Of a stretch of DNA of 64,000 bases, positions 53,925-64,000 are shown in pieces. The stretch's first letter is position 1; each line of letters opens with the position of its first letter. The DNA lies in the NCBI GenBank assembly GCA_025765615.1, contig JAIVFJ010000003.1, positions 660,523-724,522 on the forward strand, read 5' to 3'. Source of the stretch: Zopfochytrium polystomum. Lineage: Eukaryota; Chytridiomycota; Chytridiomycetes; Chytridiales; Chytridiaceae. The notes under the pieces were generated by a model. That model did not search any database and had not been told where the DNA came from. It saw nothing but the letters and a program-made list of their open reading frames with translations. A program made the position numbers and the translations under genes.

Positions 53925-54280
53925 GCTTGGAGATTGCGCTGGTTTGATGGTGAAAATAATGCCGAGGGGGGCAGGCCATTAGTGATGTGAAATGCTCTCG
54001 GAGAGGGGGAAAGGGGTCAGTCTTGCAGTGAAATGAAAGAACCAGCGAGAGCGTCACTGGGACAGCGGCGCAGAGCGAGTCAGCAGTTAGACTTGTTATA
54101 AAATGGTACAGGAGAGACAGGTCGACGAATCACCCTTCAGAGAAAGTACAGCAAATATTACACCATCCCGAATCGCTTGTGGTTGTCGACGACGGTGTGG
54201 TCGCAAAGAGTATGGCATGGACGGAGAACTGAAAAGCACGCACAGTCATGAAGACCAGTGGATGCGCGTCGTAAAAACTA
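53925..54280 (+). repeat. Dispersed repeat, copy B
   Basis: Same landmarks in the same order as 12030-12330, including GTGAAATGAAAG, TACACCATCC and GAAGACCxGTGGATGCGCGT. Longer by about 50 bp through small insertions. Confidence 0.55.
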
Positions 54281-54287
54281 AAAAAGG

Positions 54288-54405
54288 AAGCAAGTCAACA
54301 GGCTGTCTGTCCATAAGAGTGGCAGTCAACGGGTTGTCTGTCTATCTCCCTCTCGCAAACAATTGGCTGTGTGTCTCGCTGTCAATCCCTCTGTCTCTTT
54401 GTAGT
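54288..54405 (+). repeat. Satellite-related segment (outlying copy)
   Basis: AAGTCAACAGGCTGTCTGTC, then GTGGCAGTCAACGGGTTGTC and a CTC-rich tract. The same motif order is repeated in the array at 62560-64000. It directly follows dispersed repeat copy B. Confidence 0.65.
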
Positions 54406-54465
54406 CTGTGCTTTAAAAGGTGCTGAAGAGTACCTCTTCAAAACACTCCCTCCATCGAAGCAGCT

Positions 54466-55836
54466 CTACTCAAGGGACCAAAGTGTGTCAAAGTAAACAT
54501 CTCGGCTGAGGATGACCAAGTCAGGGTTGGTATCGCAGGTAAGAATCTTGTAACCGAGATGCTGAACGGGCTGCTCGTCATAGTGACCCCAGCCAATGAA
54601 GCGGCTGTGATCTGCGTGGGGGCCAGGCTTTGGTGCGGTTCTTAGGGAGGATTCAGGCGTAGGCGAGGCAATTGAGCATGCGAAGATTGTTGACACGTAG
54701 CGGGCGCTGGTACATGAGTTTGTATGGAGTGCAGGTACTGCCGGTTGTGACAAGGCGGTTGTAAATATGGCATTGCGCAAGGAGGCCGTGTGCCCAGAGG
54801 GACAGTGGAGCCTTGGTTTCAACAAGGTTGGCGCGGACACAGTCAAATGTGATGCGGAATCAGCCTTCAATAGCTGCATTTTGGTTATGAGTTTCAGTAG
54901 CGGTGTATTGAAGCTGGATGCTGGGGGTGAGGCAATTTGGAGAAGTGTGGTGGAGTTTTCGCCAGCGGAGCTGAGGCGAAGGGAGATGAGCTTTTCGGAG
55001 GTGAGGCGTTCAAGGCAATCCTGGGCAAAGAGAATGAATTTCGTTGCCTCAGATTTGGCCGAGAGGATGTATCTGAATTTGTACCCAGTAGACCATCGTC
55101 GCCGAGAGGAGCATTGATGGTGTGACCTGAGACTAAATGAGTGACTGTAGCAACTGGCGAGTTATCAAGGGCCAGTCGGCAGGAGGGTCGAAATGAACAC
55201 TATGACCCGTGCGTGTGAGTATAGGCACAGATAGGAGAGTTTCAGTGGCAGTGGAAACGAGTTCGTCGGCCGTTATGGACTGTAGGCCCAGACACAGAGA
55301 CAGTCCCCGCGATCCCGTTGCCAACAAGGGCAGAACAGCGATCCGATCTTCCTTGCAGTAACTGACATGCTTCGTGAGTGCAGAAAACCATTCCTTGACA
55401 GTGGTGCCACCTGGCTCATATAGATTGAGAGGGGAGTGGTGTCAAGGTGCGCACCGACGAGCCCGTTGATTTTCCCTTCGGACTCAGACAAACGGTGGAG
55501 GGCGATGGAAAACTCCTTCCTTTCCGCTCTGGTGGGTGGAGTACCTGCGGCGACGGTAGCGGCAGATTGGAAGTCGCCCTGCCTGGGTTTGGGGATGTCC
55601 TTCGAAAGGTGCATCGAGATGTTTTCAACTTCGTCGCTGGTGGCTGTCTCGCAGTAGTATCCTGTGGGAGTTGGTAGGCTGCAGGCAGTAGCAATCATGT
55701 GATCGTGCCAAGCCAGCCAGTACTCGTGGCGATTGCCGTCAGTGAGAAGTGCATATCGCTGCTTGGTGTTGTGGGTCGCTGTGTTTGATGTCATGATACT
55801 TGGGGTGGGCGGTGGGCCTTGGGTTGGGCAGATCAA
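54466..55836 (-). pseudogene. Copia-like retrotransposon remnant
   Basis: From right to left on the minus strand: a gag-like part (55273-55836; RHEYWLAWHDHMIATAC, GKINGLVGAHLDTTPLSIY), a protease-side piece (VPILTRTGHSVHF), and an integrase end typical of Ty1/Copia (QPVQHLGYKIL, DLVILSRDVYFDTLW) stopping near 54466. The central integrase core and all of the reverse transcriptase and RNase H are missing, and the frames are broken. No LTRs found. Identification rests on the SRDVxFD-type block and gag composition, hence moderate confidence. Confidence 0.5.
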
Positions 55837-56505
55837 GTGTAGTGCTCATAACGAGTGAAGATCTGTGCAAATAATGGAGATCCCTCTCTTGTTTATTATC
55901 ACGTTCAAGAGACCGCCATGTAAGTCGCACTTTGCGGGCTTGCTTGCTTCTCTTAATTCATTCAAACTGGAAATCCCTCCACCCTCCCGCTTTTCCAGCC
56001 CCACCCTCCCCTAAGCCGCCCCCGCGCCGACAGCAACACCAATAGCAAGTCCACCTCGTCACCGACGAAGTCCCGCCCCGCGTCAACGGCCCCGCGCCCC
56101 CCCGTTCGTCCACAAAAACTCCCCGCAGTGACCGGCGCAGCAACCGGCCCAGAACGGGCGAACGCACGAAAGTATTAGGCCCCTACCAATCAGAATCGGG
56201 CAACAGAGGCCGCAGCAGCGGCAACAACAGTGACGGGGCTGGTGAGGATATGGTGGAGGGGAGGAGCGTGGAGGGGAGGTCGTGTTTGGGTTGGTGTTCT
56301 GTTGACGCGGAAGGTGGCATGGAAAACCTTCCTGACCCCTCCCCCCTCCCCCCAATCCCTCTCCCACTTTCCTGCTTAGTTCAGAAAGTTTTAATTTCCT
56401 TCTGTTGCGCTTTCAAAAAACCAAAAAACCTTTGGACTTGGCAAAAAGGAAAGAAAAAAAAAAAAAAAAAAAAACAAAGTTTGGCATCCGCCATACCTCC
56501 AGCTT
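55837..56505. other. Intergenic, no gene seen
   Basis: Pro/Arg-rich open frames in GC-rich DNA, no motif. An A run at 56455-56473. Confidence 0.35.
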
Positions 56506-56620
56506 CAACTGGCGGCGGCGGTGGCTCGGTGGCGAAAGCAGCCAAGCCGGTGAGTGGTGATGGAACGAAGACAGTGTGCGTGTGCATGTGCGTATGCGTG
56601 TTTGGGTTCAAAAATAGCGC
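56506..56620 (+). pseudogene. Duplicate of the Lys/Ala-rich tail of the 57345 gene
   Basis: The stretch GGCGGCGGCGGTGGCTCGG through AGCAGCCAAGCCGGTGAG resembles the 3' coding end of the gene at 57345-57962 (GGCTCCGGCGGC... GCGGCCAAGCCGGCGAG). It lacks the upstream domain and is followed by unrelated sequence. Confidence 0.5.
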
Positions 56621-57344
56621 CTAACGGAACGAACTGGAAAGAAATGTGACAGACGCTTAACCGCTTTAGAACGACGAGGAGAAGGTGTGGCAGCGAAACG
56701 AGGCTCATAGTGAGTTATGATTGTATTTATTGCGGCTGGTATGCGAGAGAGATCAGGAGATGATGAGGAGGAACAAGCGGCCGCGGAGCGAGCGGCAAAA
56801 TGATTTTGTGGGGGGTGATAGAGAATACGAAAGTACATTTGGCTAAGAGTGGAAGAGTGGCGGGAGAGAAGCACAGAGCCGTCTGCGCCCCATCAATTCA
56901 GGCTTTGGGCAGATCACGCAAAGAAAGTTCCGCGTAGACCCGGCAGCGAGTCGGACTTCGATTTTCTCCCTTTTCGTTCACCTTTGAAATTTTATTTCAT
57001 TTTCGTTTTCTGTTTTTTTCTCGTTTCGCTACGTTCCAGTTCGCCTGCTTCTCGCTCAGCCTGCTGGTCCCGAGCGCCGCGTAACTATCTTTCTCAGCAT
57101 CGCAAACAGACACGCTTACCTTTCACTTGCTTTCGTATCACTTTCTTCAAGGCAGCACCAAATCCACCAACGTTCGGATGGGCTCAGCCATTGTTTCGAA
57201 TCCGACGCGATGCTCCACTGCTCGAGCATCAACTCTCCTCACTGCTTTCTGTGGGAACGCCTCTCTCAATGCTGCGTGAACCCTCCAGCAATGATATAAA
57301 AATCAAACAGAGGTCCAACCTTCGTCGACGCCCATCTTACCGCA
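56621..57344. other. Intergenic / promoter of the secreted protein gene
   Basis: T-rich and C-rich upstream DNA with a TATA-like ATATAAAAA at about 57293-57301, 45-50 bp before the start codon at 57345. No gene recognised. Confidence 0.4.
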
Positions 57345-57962
57345 ATGCGCTCCCCCATCCTCCTCATCCTCTCCACGGCCTCCCTCCTCGCCCTCCTCCT
57401 CCTCCACCTCCCCTCCACTCTCGCTCGCCCCAGCCCTGCCCCCGGCTATCTCTACCGCGCCATCAACTCCAACGAAGCCCAGACCTGGCGTACCAACGGC
57501 CTCAACGCCCAAAACCCGGGCTCCACTCACCGCTCCCCCTCCGACCATACCGACGGCTGGACCGATTCGCAGTACATCTCCACCACCAAGGACAAGAAGC
57601 GCGCCCAACAGATCAACAAGCACGGCGACAATGCCGGCGTCCTCAAGATAAACACTGACAAGATCCCCGGATTCCACAACGACGGGCACGTCGACATGGT
57701 CAAACACACGGAGGGCTCGTCGGGCCTGACAAAGACCTGGGCAAACCTGAACAAGGAGGTGCTGGTCAAGAATCACATCCCGGCGGACGCGTGCGAGCTC
57801 ATTAGGCGCGATGGAGGCGGGCTGTTCCGCCGCGCGGCGGGCTGCGCAAGGAAGAAGTCGGCAAGCTCGGGGAGCTCGAAGACGTCGGCCAAACCGGTGG
57901 CGGCGGCTCCGGCGGCAAAGAAAGCGGCCAAGCCGGCGAGCGGTGGTGGACGGAAAAAGTAG
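57345..57962 (+). CDS. Secreted protein, possible ADP-ribosyltransferase fold, histone-like tail
   Basis: 205 residues, no intron. A clear signal peptide (MRSPILLILSTASLLALLLL, cleavage likely near residue 27-30) is followed by a ~125-residue domain. It begins YLYRAINSN, has SQYISTTKD in the middle and KEVLVKNHIPADACELI near the end. The order Arg (in YRA), Ser-Thr-(Thr) strand and late Glu before a hydrophobic stretch is what R-S-E type ADP-ribosyltransferase domains show, including secreted toxin-like ones. I infer this from pattern only, so activity and target are unknown. The C-terminus is Lys/Ala/Ser-rich (KKSASSGSSKTSAKP, AKKAAKPASGGGRKK), like histone H1 tails, and could bind DNA or act as a nuclear signal. 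A TATA-like box lies about 45 bp upstream. A second copy of only the tail lies at 56.5 kb. Confidence 0.65.
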   Translation: MRSPILLILSTASLLALLLLHLPSTLARPSPAPGYLYRAINSNEAQTWRTNGLNAQNPGSTHRSPSDHTDGWTDSQYISTTKDKKRAQQINKHGDNAGVLKINTDKIPGFHNDGHVDMVKHTEGSSGLTKTWANLNKEVLVKNHIPADACELIRRDGGGLFRRAAGCARKKSASSGSSKTSAKPVAAAPAAKKAAKPASGGGRKK

Positions 57963-58034
57963 AAGTGGGCGAGGTGGCGATTCGATGAGTGAAACTACAC
58001 GCAGAATTTGACAACGGGGGTGCACATATTGTAT

Positions 58035-58077
<43 letters not shown>

Positions 58078-59290
58078 GCGTGCGTGAGTGTGCCCAATAA
58101 ATCGTACGTTACAAGGAAGCACTGGGAAAAGTAAACAGAACACGAGTCAGATAAGAGGGATTGTATTGAACATAGTTCGTGATAGAGAGAAAACAAAACT
58201 AAGAGAAGAAAATGAAGAGAGGCGCGTCCGCCATATACGAGGAAGAAAGGAAAGAAGGAAAAGCGGAAGATCCATGAAACCCACATTCCCATTGGGAATG
58301 AACGAAGAAGCGAAAATCTTCCCGGACACCAAGAAAGCGGCCGACAGGGTTCAGCGTTATCGCAGCATCCAATATGTCCGCCCCTTTCTAGAAAGCCCTT
58401 GGCTAGTGTAGGCTAATCCCATTTAGCCGAAGCCAACTCTCTGATTCTGTACGCAGGGGGAGAATAAGGAGGAGGTTTGAATTTCGTATCTGTTTGTTTC
58501 TGTTTGTTTGTTCTCCGACTTCGCTCTCCGACCTGCCTTGCACCAATGCAGGAGCTGGAGGGACCAGTGTGTCGAAACAATCACAAAAAATTGGTTCGCA
58601 GGACGGAGTCAAGCACACCGACCAACGAACAAACATGCGAACCAGATCAATGGAAGCGGCCATATGCATCGGCGGAAGGTCTATCAGCTCACGCAGGCTA
58701 AAAATGTGATTTGCAGCATCAACAGCGCAGACCGATTGAGAGCTCGCATGCAGTGGCAATAGCTTGCACTTTGGTGAACCAGCGCTGGAGTCCCCGATAT
58801 CTTGGTGATCCGTGAAGCTTTTTGGCTAACATTAGCTCTGTTGCAGTTCAATTCGTTCAAACAATGCAAATGCAAGGAAAGTGGGACGGGGAAAGCTGAG
58901 GGATTCATTCATGGTGTCGTCAGGCTCAGTGCTTGCTTTCTGACAGGAAACCCTGGCAAAGTTAGACAGTTCAAGTCTCCAAGTCAAGGCGGTTCTGCGG
59001 AATCAGCGAACCCTCAAGACGCTGATGGACGATCTGGGTGCAGATGGAAGAACGGCTATTTCGAACCAGGAACGGATGGTAGAGAACCAAGCCCAGACCC
59101 ACTCAACCCTCACGGAAGCAAAGAAGTTGCGGCTGAGGATAAAGAACTTTTGTTTTGTCTGTTTGCGCTCCTTGTTTTGCCCATTGATCCACTTTTTTTT
59201 CTTATTTATTATTTCAGACTGCTTCAGCGCTATTGTTTTGACGGTGGACTCTTGACGAGATCTATGTGGACCAGGAAGTGGTTCTACCGC
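57963..59290. other. Intergenic, GT microsatellite (58036-58085), coding-like scraps
   Basis: The GT repeat starts about 75 bp after the secreted protein gene. At 59000-59140 a plus-strand frame reads LMDDLGADGRTAISNQERM, possibly an exon of the decayed gene that follows. Nothing else is recognisable. Confidence 0.35.
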
Positions 59291-59299
59291 GACTGGTGA

Positions 59300-60370
59300 A
59301 GCAAGGCAGTCGACAAGGAGATGGCAACGGAAAAGTACCTTGTCAACTTCCACAGGCGTGTTCACAATGAGGTTTGTCCAGTGTTCCCTCTGTTGTTCTT
59401 GTGATGACATCGTTGCCCCCCTCAGATACAGTTCAGGCTCCAAAAGTCAAAGGACCGTCTGGTTGCTAAATTTGAGGGAGCAAAACCCTTGGAGTATACA
59501 TGGATTCACAAGGGTGTGCCCATCAAGGTAGTCAACAAGTGCATTGCACAGGCAGCTCCTGAGTTGGCAAACCCTCAGGAGCAGCTATGGCATTTTGCGC
59601 AGTATTTACTTGAACTTCTGGTATAGCGAAATTTTGACAAGTCGCAATCGCACGAAACGAGCCAGCCAAACTGGGAGAAACGAAACAAGGAGATCCTCCT
59701 GGAATTGACAGGTAAGAATGAAAAGGTGCCCGCTTGGCTGCTGGTTCTTGTGAGCGACAAACCAAAGTGGCAATCATAACTGGGTAAGTGAATTGTTCAG
59801 AGTGATCTCACTCATTGTCCTTGCAGAGATGGAACTGACACCGAAGAAACTACTATGAGGATCTTGACAATGACGTATCCACCCACCTGTCTCCAGCGAG
59901 AGATAACAATGAGGTGTATGCCATTCACTTAACTTCTGTGAAAGCAGTGTGGAAGTCTCACAGGACAACCTACACCTGGCGGACAATTGGTGTGCAACCC
60001 CACCGCAAAACTGTGCGCAACAATAGGGCCTAGCTGGTGGCAAAGGGATGAGAAAGATCACGTGGATGGATTGTGCAGCTTTGACCAAGCGTGGTGGACA
60101 GCAGCTGCTGTATGCCTGCTTGCAAACAACCAACTGACAAGGATGCTCCCAAAAACAAGAAACACAAAAGTGAAGACATGCAAAACACGTGGGGAAACAT
60201 CCAATTTCTCAAAAGGGTGCAACAAGAGAAAGCGCCTGGAATGCATTGTTGGGGCTCAGGAGGGACATAGTGTGATAAGTCCTGCACAAACAAATCGAGT
60301 AGGCAGTGTGGGCAATGCTTGTCCAGAAAAACACACTTGCACATGTGAGACTACACCGAGGTCTCAGTGA
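59300..60370 (+). pseudogene. Multi-exon unrecognised gene, probably decayed
   Basis: Short exons can be chained. First is KAVDKEMATEKYLVNFHRRV (59307-59372). A 54-bp GT-AG intron leads to IQFRLQKSKDRLVAKFEGAK, EYTWIHKGVPIKVVNKCIAQ and EQLWHFAQYLLELL. A 45-bp intron (GTATAG...GCCAG) leads to PNWEKRNKEILLELT. After that the frame continues only in pieces (NYYEDLDNDVSTHLSPARDN, SVKAVWKSHRTTYTWRTIG) separated by stops. The end near 60370 carries GSVGNACPEKHTCTCE. Codon bias is weaker than in host genes. It may be a transposon-derived or mobile gene; no family recognised. Confidence 0.35.
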
Positions 60371-61554
60371 TAAAGTCTAGGGATTTTATTCGCAAAAACA
60401 AGTGTACCTGTCATAAAACCGCAAGGATCGGGACCCCTATTATTATTCCCGGTTCTTTAGTTTCCAAGGCGTTAGACATATCAATCCAGGCCCTACTTAG
60501 TGAAAGTGGGGCCACTACCAAGTCCACACTATCAAGTCCATTAATGAGTCCATTTTGTGTCTCCTTAATTGTTTTTTTTTGTCAATTTTATTGTTTTTGT
60601 TATGGTTTTCATTCACTATTGAGTCCACATATGGACTCAATATGGACTCAATATGGCCTCAATATGGACTCATATGAGGCCAAGTCTAATTGTTTTTTTT
60701 TGTCAATTTTTTCATTTTGTTATTGTTTTCCACCAGGGCCAAAAAAACGAAGTCCACAGTGACCACCCACACTTTGAGCTCTCCCACCAGCACAAAGACG
60801 ACGTGATACGACGTTCTAAGCGTCACATCTCTAAGCTAGAATTGTGAGAGGATTCCGAATCTGCAAAAAAACCTGCGGGTTGATTAGTGGCAAGCAGGGG
60901 ATATTGCTAGTTTTTCTGAAAACTCCAGATCCAAAAAACTCTCTTGCTCAGGAAATCTTTTGGAGGAGGCTGTCCACTGCTGTTTCGGCGCCGGAATCGT
61001 GTTCTACGCATGTGGTTTACTTACCTGACCTGCCCTCACGTCCTGGGCTCAGGTCTGTGCAAGGTAAACTTGGCGTCAAAGGATTTTTGATTTTTTTTTT
61101 TCAGCCCTCACTTAGAAATTTTTTCCAGAACGGCGGTGGACTGTGGGAGTATGCTAAATGTGTTGATCAGTCAAAAGTACATAAGAAAGGTGCTAACGTC
61201 GAGGTCCTGGCAGAGGTTTCTGTTAACTACCCGTCACAGGTCAAGGTTGGCCCAAAAAAAAAAAAAGGTCCTCACTTACATTTTTTTCTGGAAACACGGA
61301 AGTTCGCGCTGAAACCAGGGAATCTGCAGACTCGTTCACAAACACCCCGCTAGTTGATTCTCGCATAAGTAGCTTGTTCATAATTGCACTTGGTTGCTGG
61401 AGCCGACTGGAAAAGAAGGTCGGAACTAGACTAGCAGCACAACATTTCGATTGTTTTTTATCTTCGGGTTATGAGCCCAACAAATGCTTCCACTGCATAC
61501 GCAGCAGGTGCCACAAGAGGGATGGAAGCTACATTCGCAACCTTTCTATTACCG
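60371..61554. repeat. AT-rich region with TATGGACTCAA minisatellite (60626-60672)
   Basis: Four units of about 13 bp (ATATGGACTCA with one CCTC variant) at 60626-60672. They are flanked by two copies of a 45-bp segment (AATTGTTTTTTTTTGTCAAT at 60567 and 60688). Coding-like scraps at 60844-61350 lack motifs. Confidence 0.55.
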
Positions 61555-62472
61555 TCAGTCAGGTACCTCAGCAGTTTTCTCCAACAAAACCACACTGCCA
61601 AACCCGACACCAAACACCTCTTCTTCCTCGCAACCCTCCACCAACACTGTCGTGCCTCTCCCAACTTCAACATCACCGTCATCCCTGATTCCCCTCGCCT
61701 CCAGCCCCCACCGGTCCAGCAGCATCTGGATCGACCGCTTCGCCGACCAGATGTGGTACGCGAGCACGCACCACCGCGGCGGCAGACCTTCCGCCCGCGG
61801 CCGCCACAGGAAAAATGCGATCGTCGCGACCAGGTTGGCTACCGGCGCGCTCGAATAGATCAGGTCCGACCCCAGGAGCACGTCAAAGTCGAACGGGTCG
61901 CCGCCGTCGGCTCGCGCAGGCCACGCCAGCAGCACGTCGCCCCAGCTCAGCCCCACGACCTCCACGATCGGCTACTCCTCCTCCTCCTCTGTCTCCTCTA
62001 CTGCATCCTTTCCGGCGGCCGCCCCCGCAGCCGCCTTCCTCCGCCGTCGCCCTCACGCCTCCGCGTTTCTCCCCACCGCTGCCCGCAGCGTCGCCAGCGT
62101 GCGCCCCGTCCGCAGGTCGCCCGGGTCCGCCGCGAGGTCCGTGAGGACCGCGTGCCGCGCGCCGCACGTGTACGCAGCGGTGAGACCCGCGAGCCCCGGG
62201 CCGGCGCCGAGCTCGAGCACCGCGTGGCCACGGAGGTCGCCGCGCGCGTGGCGCCAGAGGTGCCGCGCGAGGACCAGCGCCGACGGCCACGGGCGCGCGG
62301 GGGGTGGTCGGAGGAGGAGGAGGAGGTGGTGGTGGTGGTGGCGTTGGCGGGGCGGTTGTGTCGGAGAAGGTGGACAGTCGGCTCGTCGTCGTCGTTTTTT
62401 CGTCGTTGTCGTCGTTGTTGTTGTCGATGAAGAAGAGGCGTGTTTCGTGCGGATCCATCGCTGACCTGACAA
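61555..62472 (-). CDS. METTL21-type protein methyltransferase (frame unresolved)
   Basis: The minus strand carries a class I S-adenosylmethionine methyltransferase of the Methyltransf_16/METTL21 group: RPWPSALVLARHLWRH, GHAVLELGAGPGLAGLTAAY (motif I) and HAVLTDL. In another frame after a gap come VVGLSWGD, FDFDVLLGSDLIYSS (the acidic D-x-x-Y block) and the C-terminal strand region ending at 61555. Such enzymes methylate lysines of cytosolic chaperones or elongation factors. Two joins are unclear. The N-terminus is either MSGQRWIRT (62472, same frame as motif I) or MDPHETRLFFID (62460, other frame, separated by a CCA/CCT repeat). The middle join near 61970-62055 needs a nonstandard donor or an indel. 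Either an odd gene structure or a recent pseudogene. Confidence 0.65.
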
Positions 62473-62773
62473 GGTGAATAATCAACACACTAAATCAATC
62501 ACACTAAAGAAAACCAGCCTTTGCGGCTAAACTGTTTTCATAATTGCAATTAGTGGAGCAGGGCGGGGGGGTTAATTTTTTGTCTTTGGTGCCCAATCAA
62601 AACTCGGCGGAAAAATTCCGAAAAGGAAGGAAGTCAATGCTCTGTCTTTCATTTTTTTTTCTGTCTATCTCTCTCTGTCTCTCCTTCTCCTCTCTCTCCC
62701 CTCTCTCTTTCCTCTCTCTCTCTCTCTTTGAGGAAAAGTCAATGCTCTGTCTCTCATTATCGCCTCTCTCTTG

Positions 62774-62873
<100 letters not shown>

Positions 62874-62886
62874 ATTTCAGGTTCTC

Positions 62887-62939
<53 letters not shown>

Positions 62940-63323
62940 GTCCATCTCTCTCTCACCCTCTCTCTCTGTCTCTCTCTCTCTCTTTCTCTCTCCTGTCTCT
63001 CTCTCTCTCTCTCTCTCTTTCCCTCTCTCCTTCCAGTTTTCTAATTGTAATAGTGTAGTGGCAAGGTGAGTTTTTTTTCTTTGGCACCCAATTGAAATGC
63101 AGTGGCGAAATTCAAAAAGAAAGTCAACAGGCTGTCTGTCTATCTGAGTGGAAGTCAACAGGTTGTTTGTCTACCTCCCCGTCTCTGAGTCTTGGAGTGG
63201 CAGTCAACGGGCAGTCAACAGGTTGTCTGTCTCACTCTCTGTCGTTGACTCTGTTTGTTGGCTGTTGATGGAAAGGAATAATATTGTCTGCAATCTCTGA
63301 GTCTCTTTCTGTCTCTTTCAAGC

Positions 63324-63384
63324 AGGGGGGTTGAGGGGGGGCGGCAGCCCCCCCCACCGGGGGGCTCAGGGGGCGGGAGCCCCC
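63324..63384. repeat. GC double-hairpin element
   Basis: GGGGGGTTGAGGGGGGGCGG, then CAGCCCCCCC and CACCGGGGGGCTCAGGGGG, then CGGGAGCCCCCTGAC. Two adjacent stems can form (GGGGGGC/GCCCCCC and CAGGGGGC/GCCCCCTG). A shorter relative is at 63690-63742. Confidence 0.7.
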
Positions 63385-63689
63385 TGACTCAAAAAAAAAC
63401 AACCCAGCCTCTCTCTCTATCTCACTCACACTCTCTCTCTGTCCACTATGTAAACCCGTTTTCTAATTGCAATAGTGGAGTAGGGGGGACGGTGTGGGTT
63501 TAATAGTTTTTCTTCAGTGCCTAATCGAAACGCGTGGCAAACTTCAAAAGGAAGTCAACGGGCTGTCTGTTTATCTGAGTGGAAGTCAACGGGTTGTCTG
63601 TCTACCTCCCTCACTGACTCTGAGTCTGAGACTGGCAGCTGTTGGTGGACAAGTTATCAAATCATCTGCGACCTCTCTCTTTTGAGTGG

Positions 63690-63742
63690 GGGGGGTTGAG
63701 GGGCATCGGCCCCCTCACAGGGGCTCAGGGGGTTCGTAGGGG
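63690..63742. repeat. GC double-hairpin element, second copy
   Basis: GGGGGGGGTTGAGGGGCATC, GGCCCCCTCACAGGGGCTCA, then GGGGGTTCG. Same order of G-run, GTTGAGGGG, short loop and C-run as the copy at 63324, but shorter. Confidence 0.65.
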
Positions 63743-64000
63743 GGACAGTGTGGGTTTTTTAAGTTTTTTTTTATAGTGTCTAATCGAAACGGAGTGGCAA
63801 AATCAATACACTCAAGAAAACAAGGCTTTGCAGAGTGGCAAAATTCAAAAGGAAGTCAACAGGCTGTCTGTTTATCTGAGTGGAAGTCAACGGGTTGTCT
63901 GTCTACCTCCCTCCCTGTCTCTTTGACTGGCAGTCAAAGGGCAGTCAACGGGTTGTCTGTCTTGCTCTCTGTCTCTGACTCTGTATGTTGGCTGTTGATG

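Noticed and set aside
60580..60850. TATGGACTCAA repeats as a CRISPR-like array
   Set aside because: Units are contiguous with no spacers, and the genome is eukaryotic.

Overview
This window reads as nuclear DNA of a fungus, most likely an early-diverging (chytrid-like) lineage. The fungal evidence is a Zn2Cys6 transcription factor, a UPF0643 protein, an ERD1-type EXS protein, a secreted GH18 chitinase, a fungal small serine-palmitoyltransferase subunit and Cdc42. The transposon set (Crypton, PIF/Harbinger-like, MULE, Ty3 chromovirus, Copia-like) fits. The chytrid placement is inference. Host genes are GC-rich with C/G at third codon positions. Introns are short (about 45-150 bp) and often carry long A or T runs. 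Intergenic DNA is rich in CT, GT, TGTC and GTTT microsatellites.

Layout. 0-6 kb: a partial gene, a LicD-like phosphotransferase, a five-exon Cdc42 GTPase and a UPF0643 protein. 7-11.4 kb: ERD1/EXS membrane protein (3 exons) and a HAD phosphatase with a GC-AG intron. 12.9-14.6 kb: an acidic, coiled-coil HNH_2 protein whose core His reads as Gln. 14.8-22.3 kb: a MULE with about 80-bp TIRs directly abutting a Ty3 chromovirus with 302-bp LTRs; both are inactivated. 23-28.4 kb: a frameshifted FkbM-like methyltransferase, a small membrane protein, and a large two-span membrane protein with dileucine and PPxY motifs. 29-31.9 kb: an intact-looking two-gene PIF/Harbinger-like element. 32.3-34.7 kb: small SPT subunit and a Q/P/Y-rich zinc-ribbon protein. 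35-38.5 kb: a small Cys-bearing secreted protein between two copies of an unrecognised decayed gene, then a transcription-factor fragment. 39-43.3 kb: NAD(P)-binding Rossmann protein and a seven-exon Zn2Cys6 factor. 44.9-46.5 kb: chitinase. 47-52 kb: more factor fragments, low-complexity arrays and a dead Crypton. 53-64 kb: Copia relic, a secreted protein with a possible ADP-ribosyltransferase fold and a histone-like tail, decayed genes, a METTL21-like methyltransferase, and a satellite-like array with GC hairpins that runs off the window.

The left half is mostly ordinary housekeeping and secretory genes: sphingolipid synthesis, ER/Golgi, polarity, glycan modification. The right half is an accessory landscape where mobile elements, gene fragments and diverged repeats dominate. 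No operon-like organisation is expected or seen. Exon boundaries were inferred by eye from GT-AG (or GC-AG) signals, frame continuity and family conservation. Start codons of several genes are uncertain.
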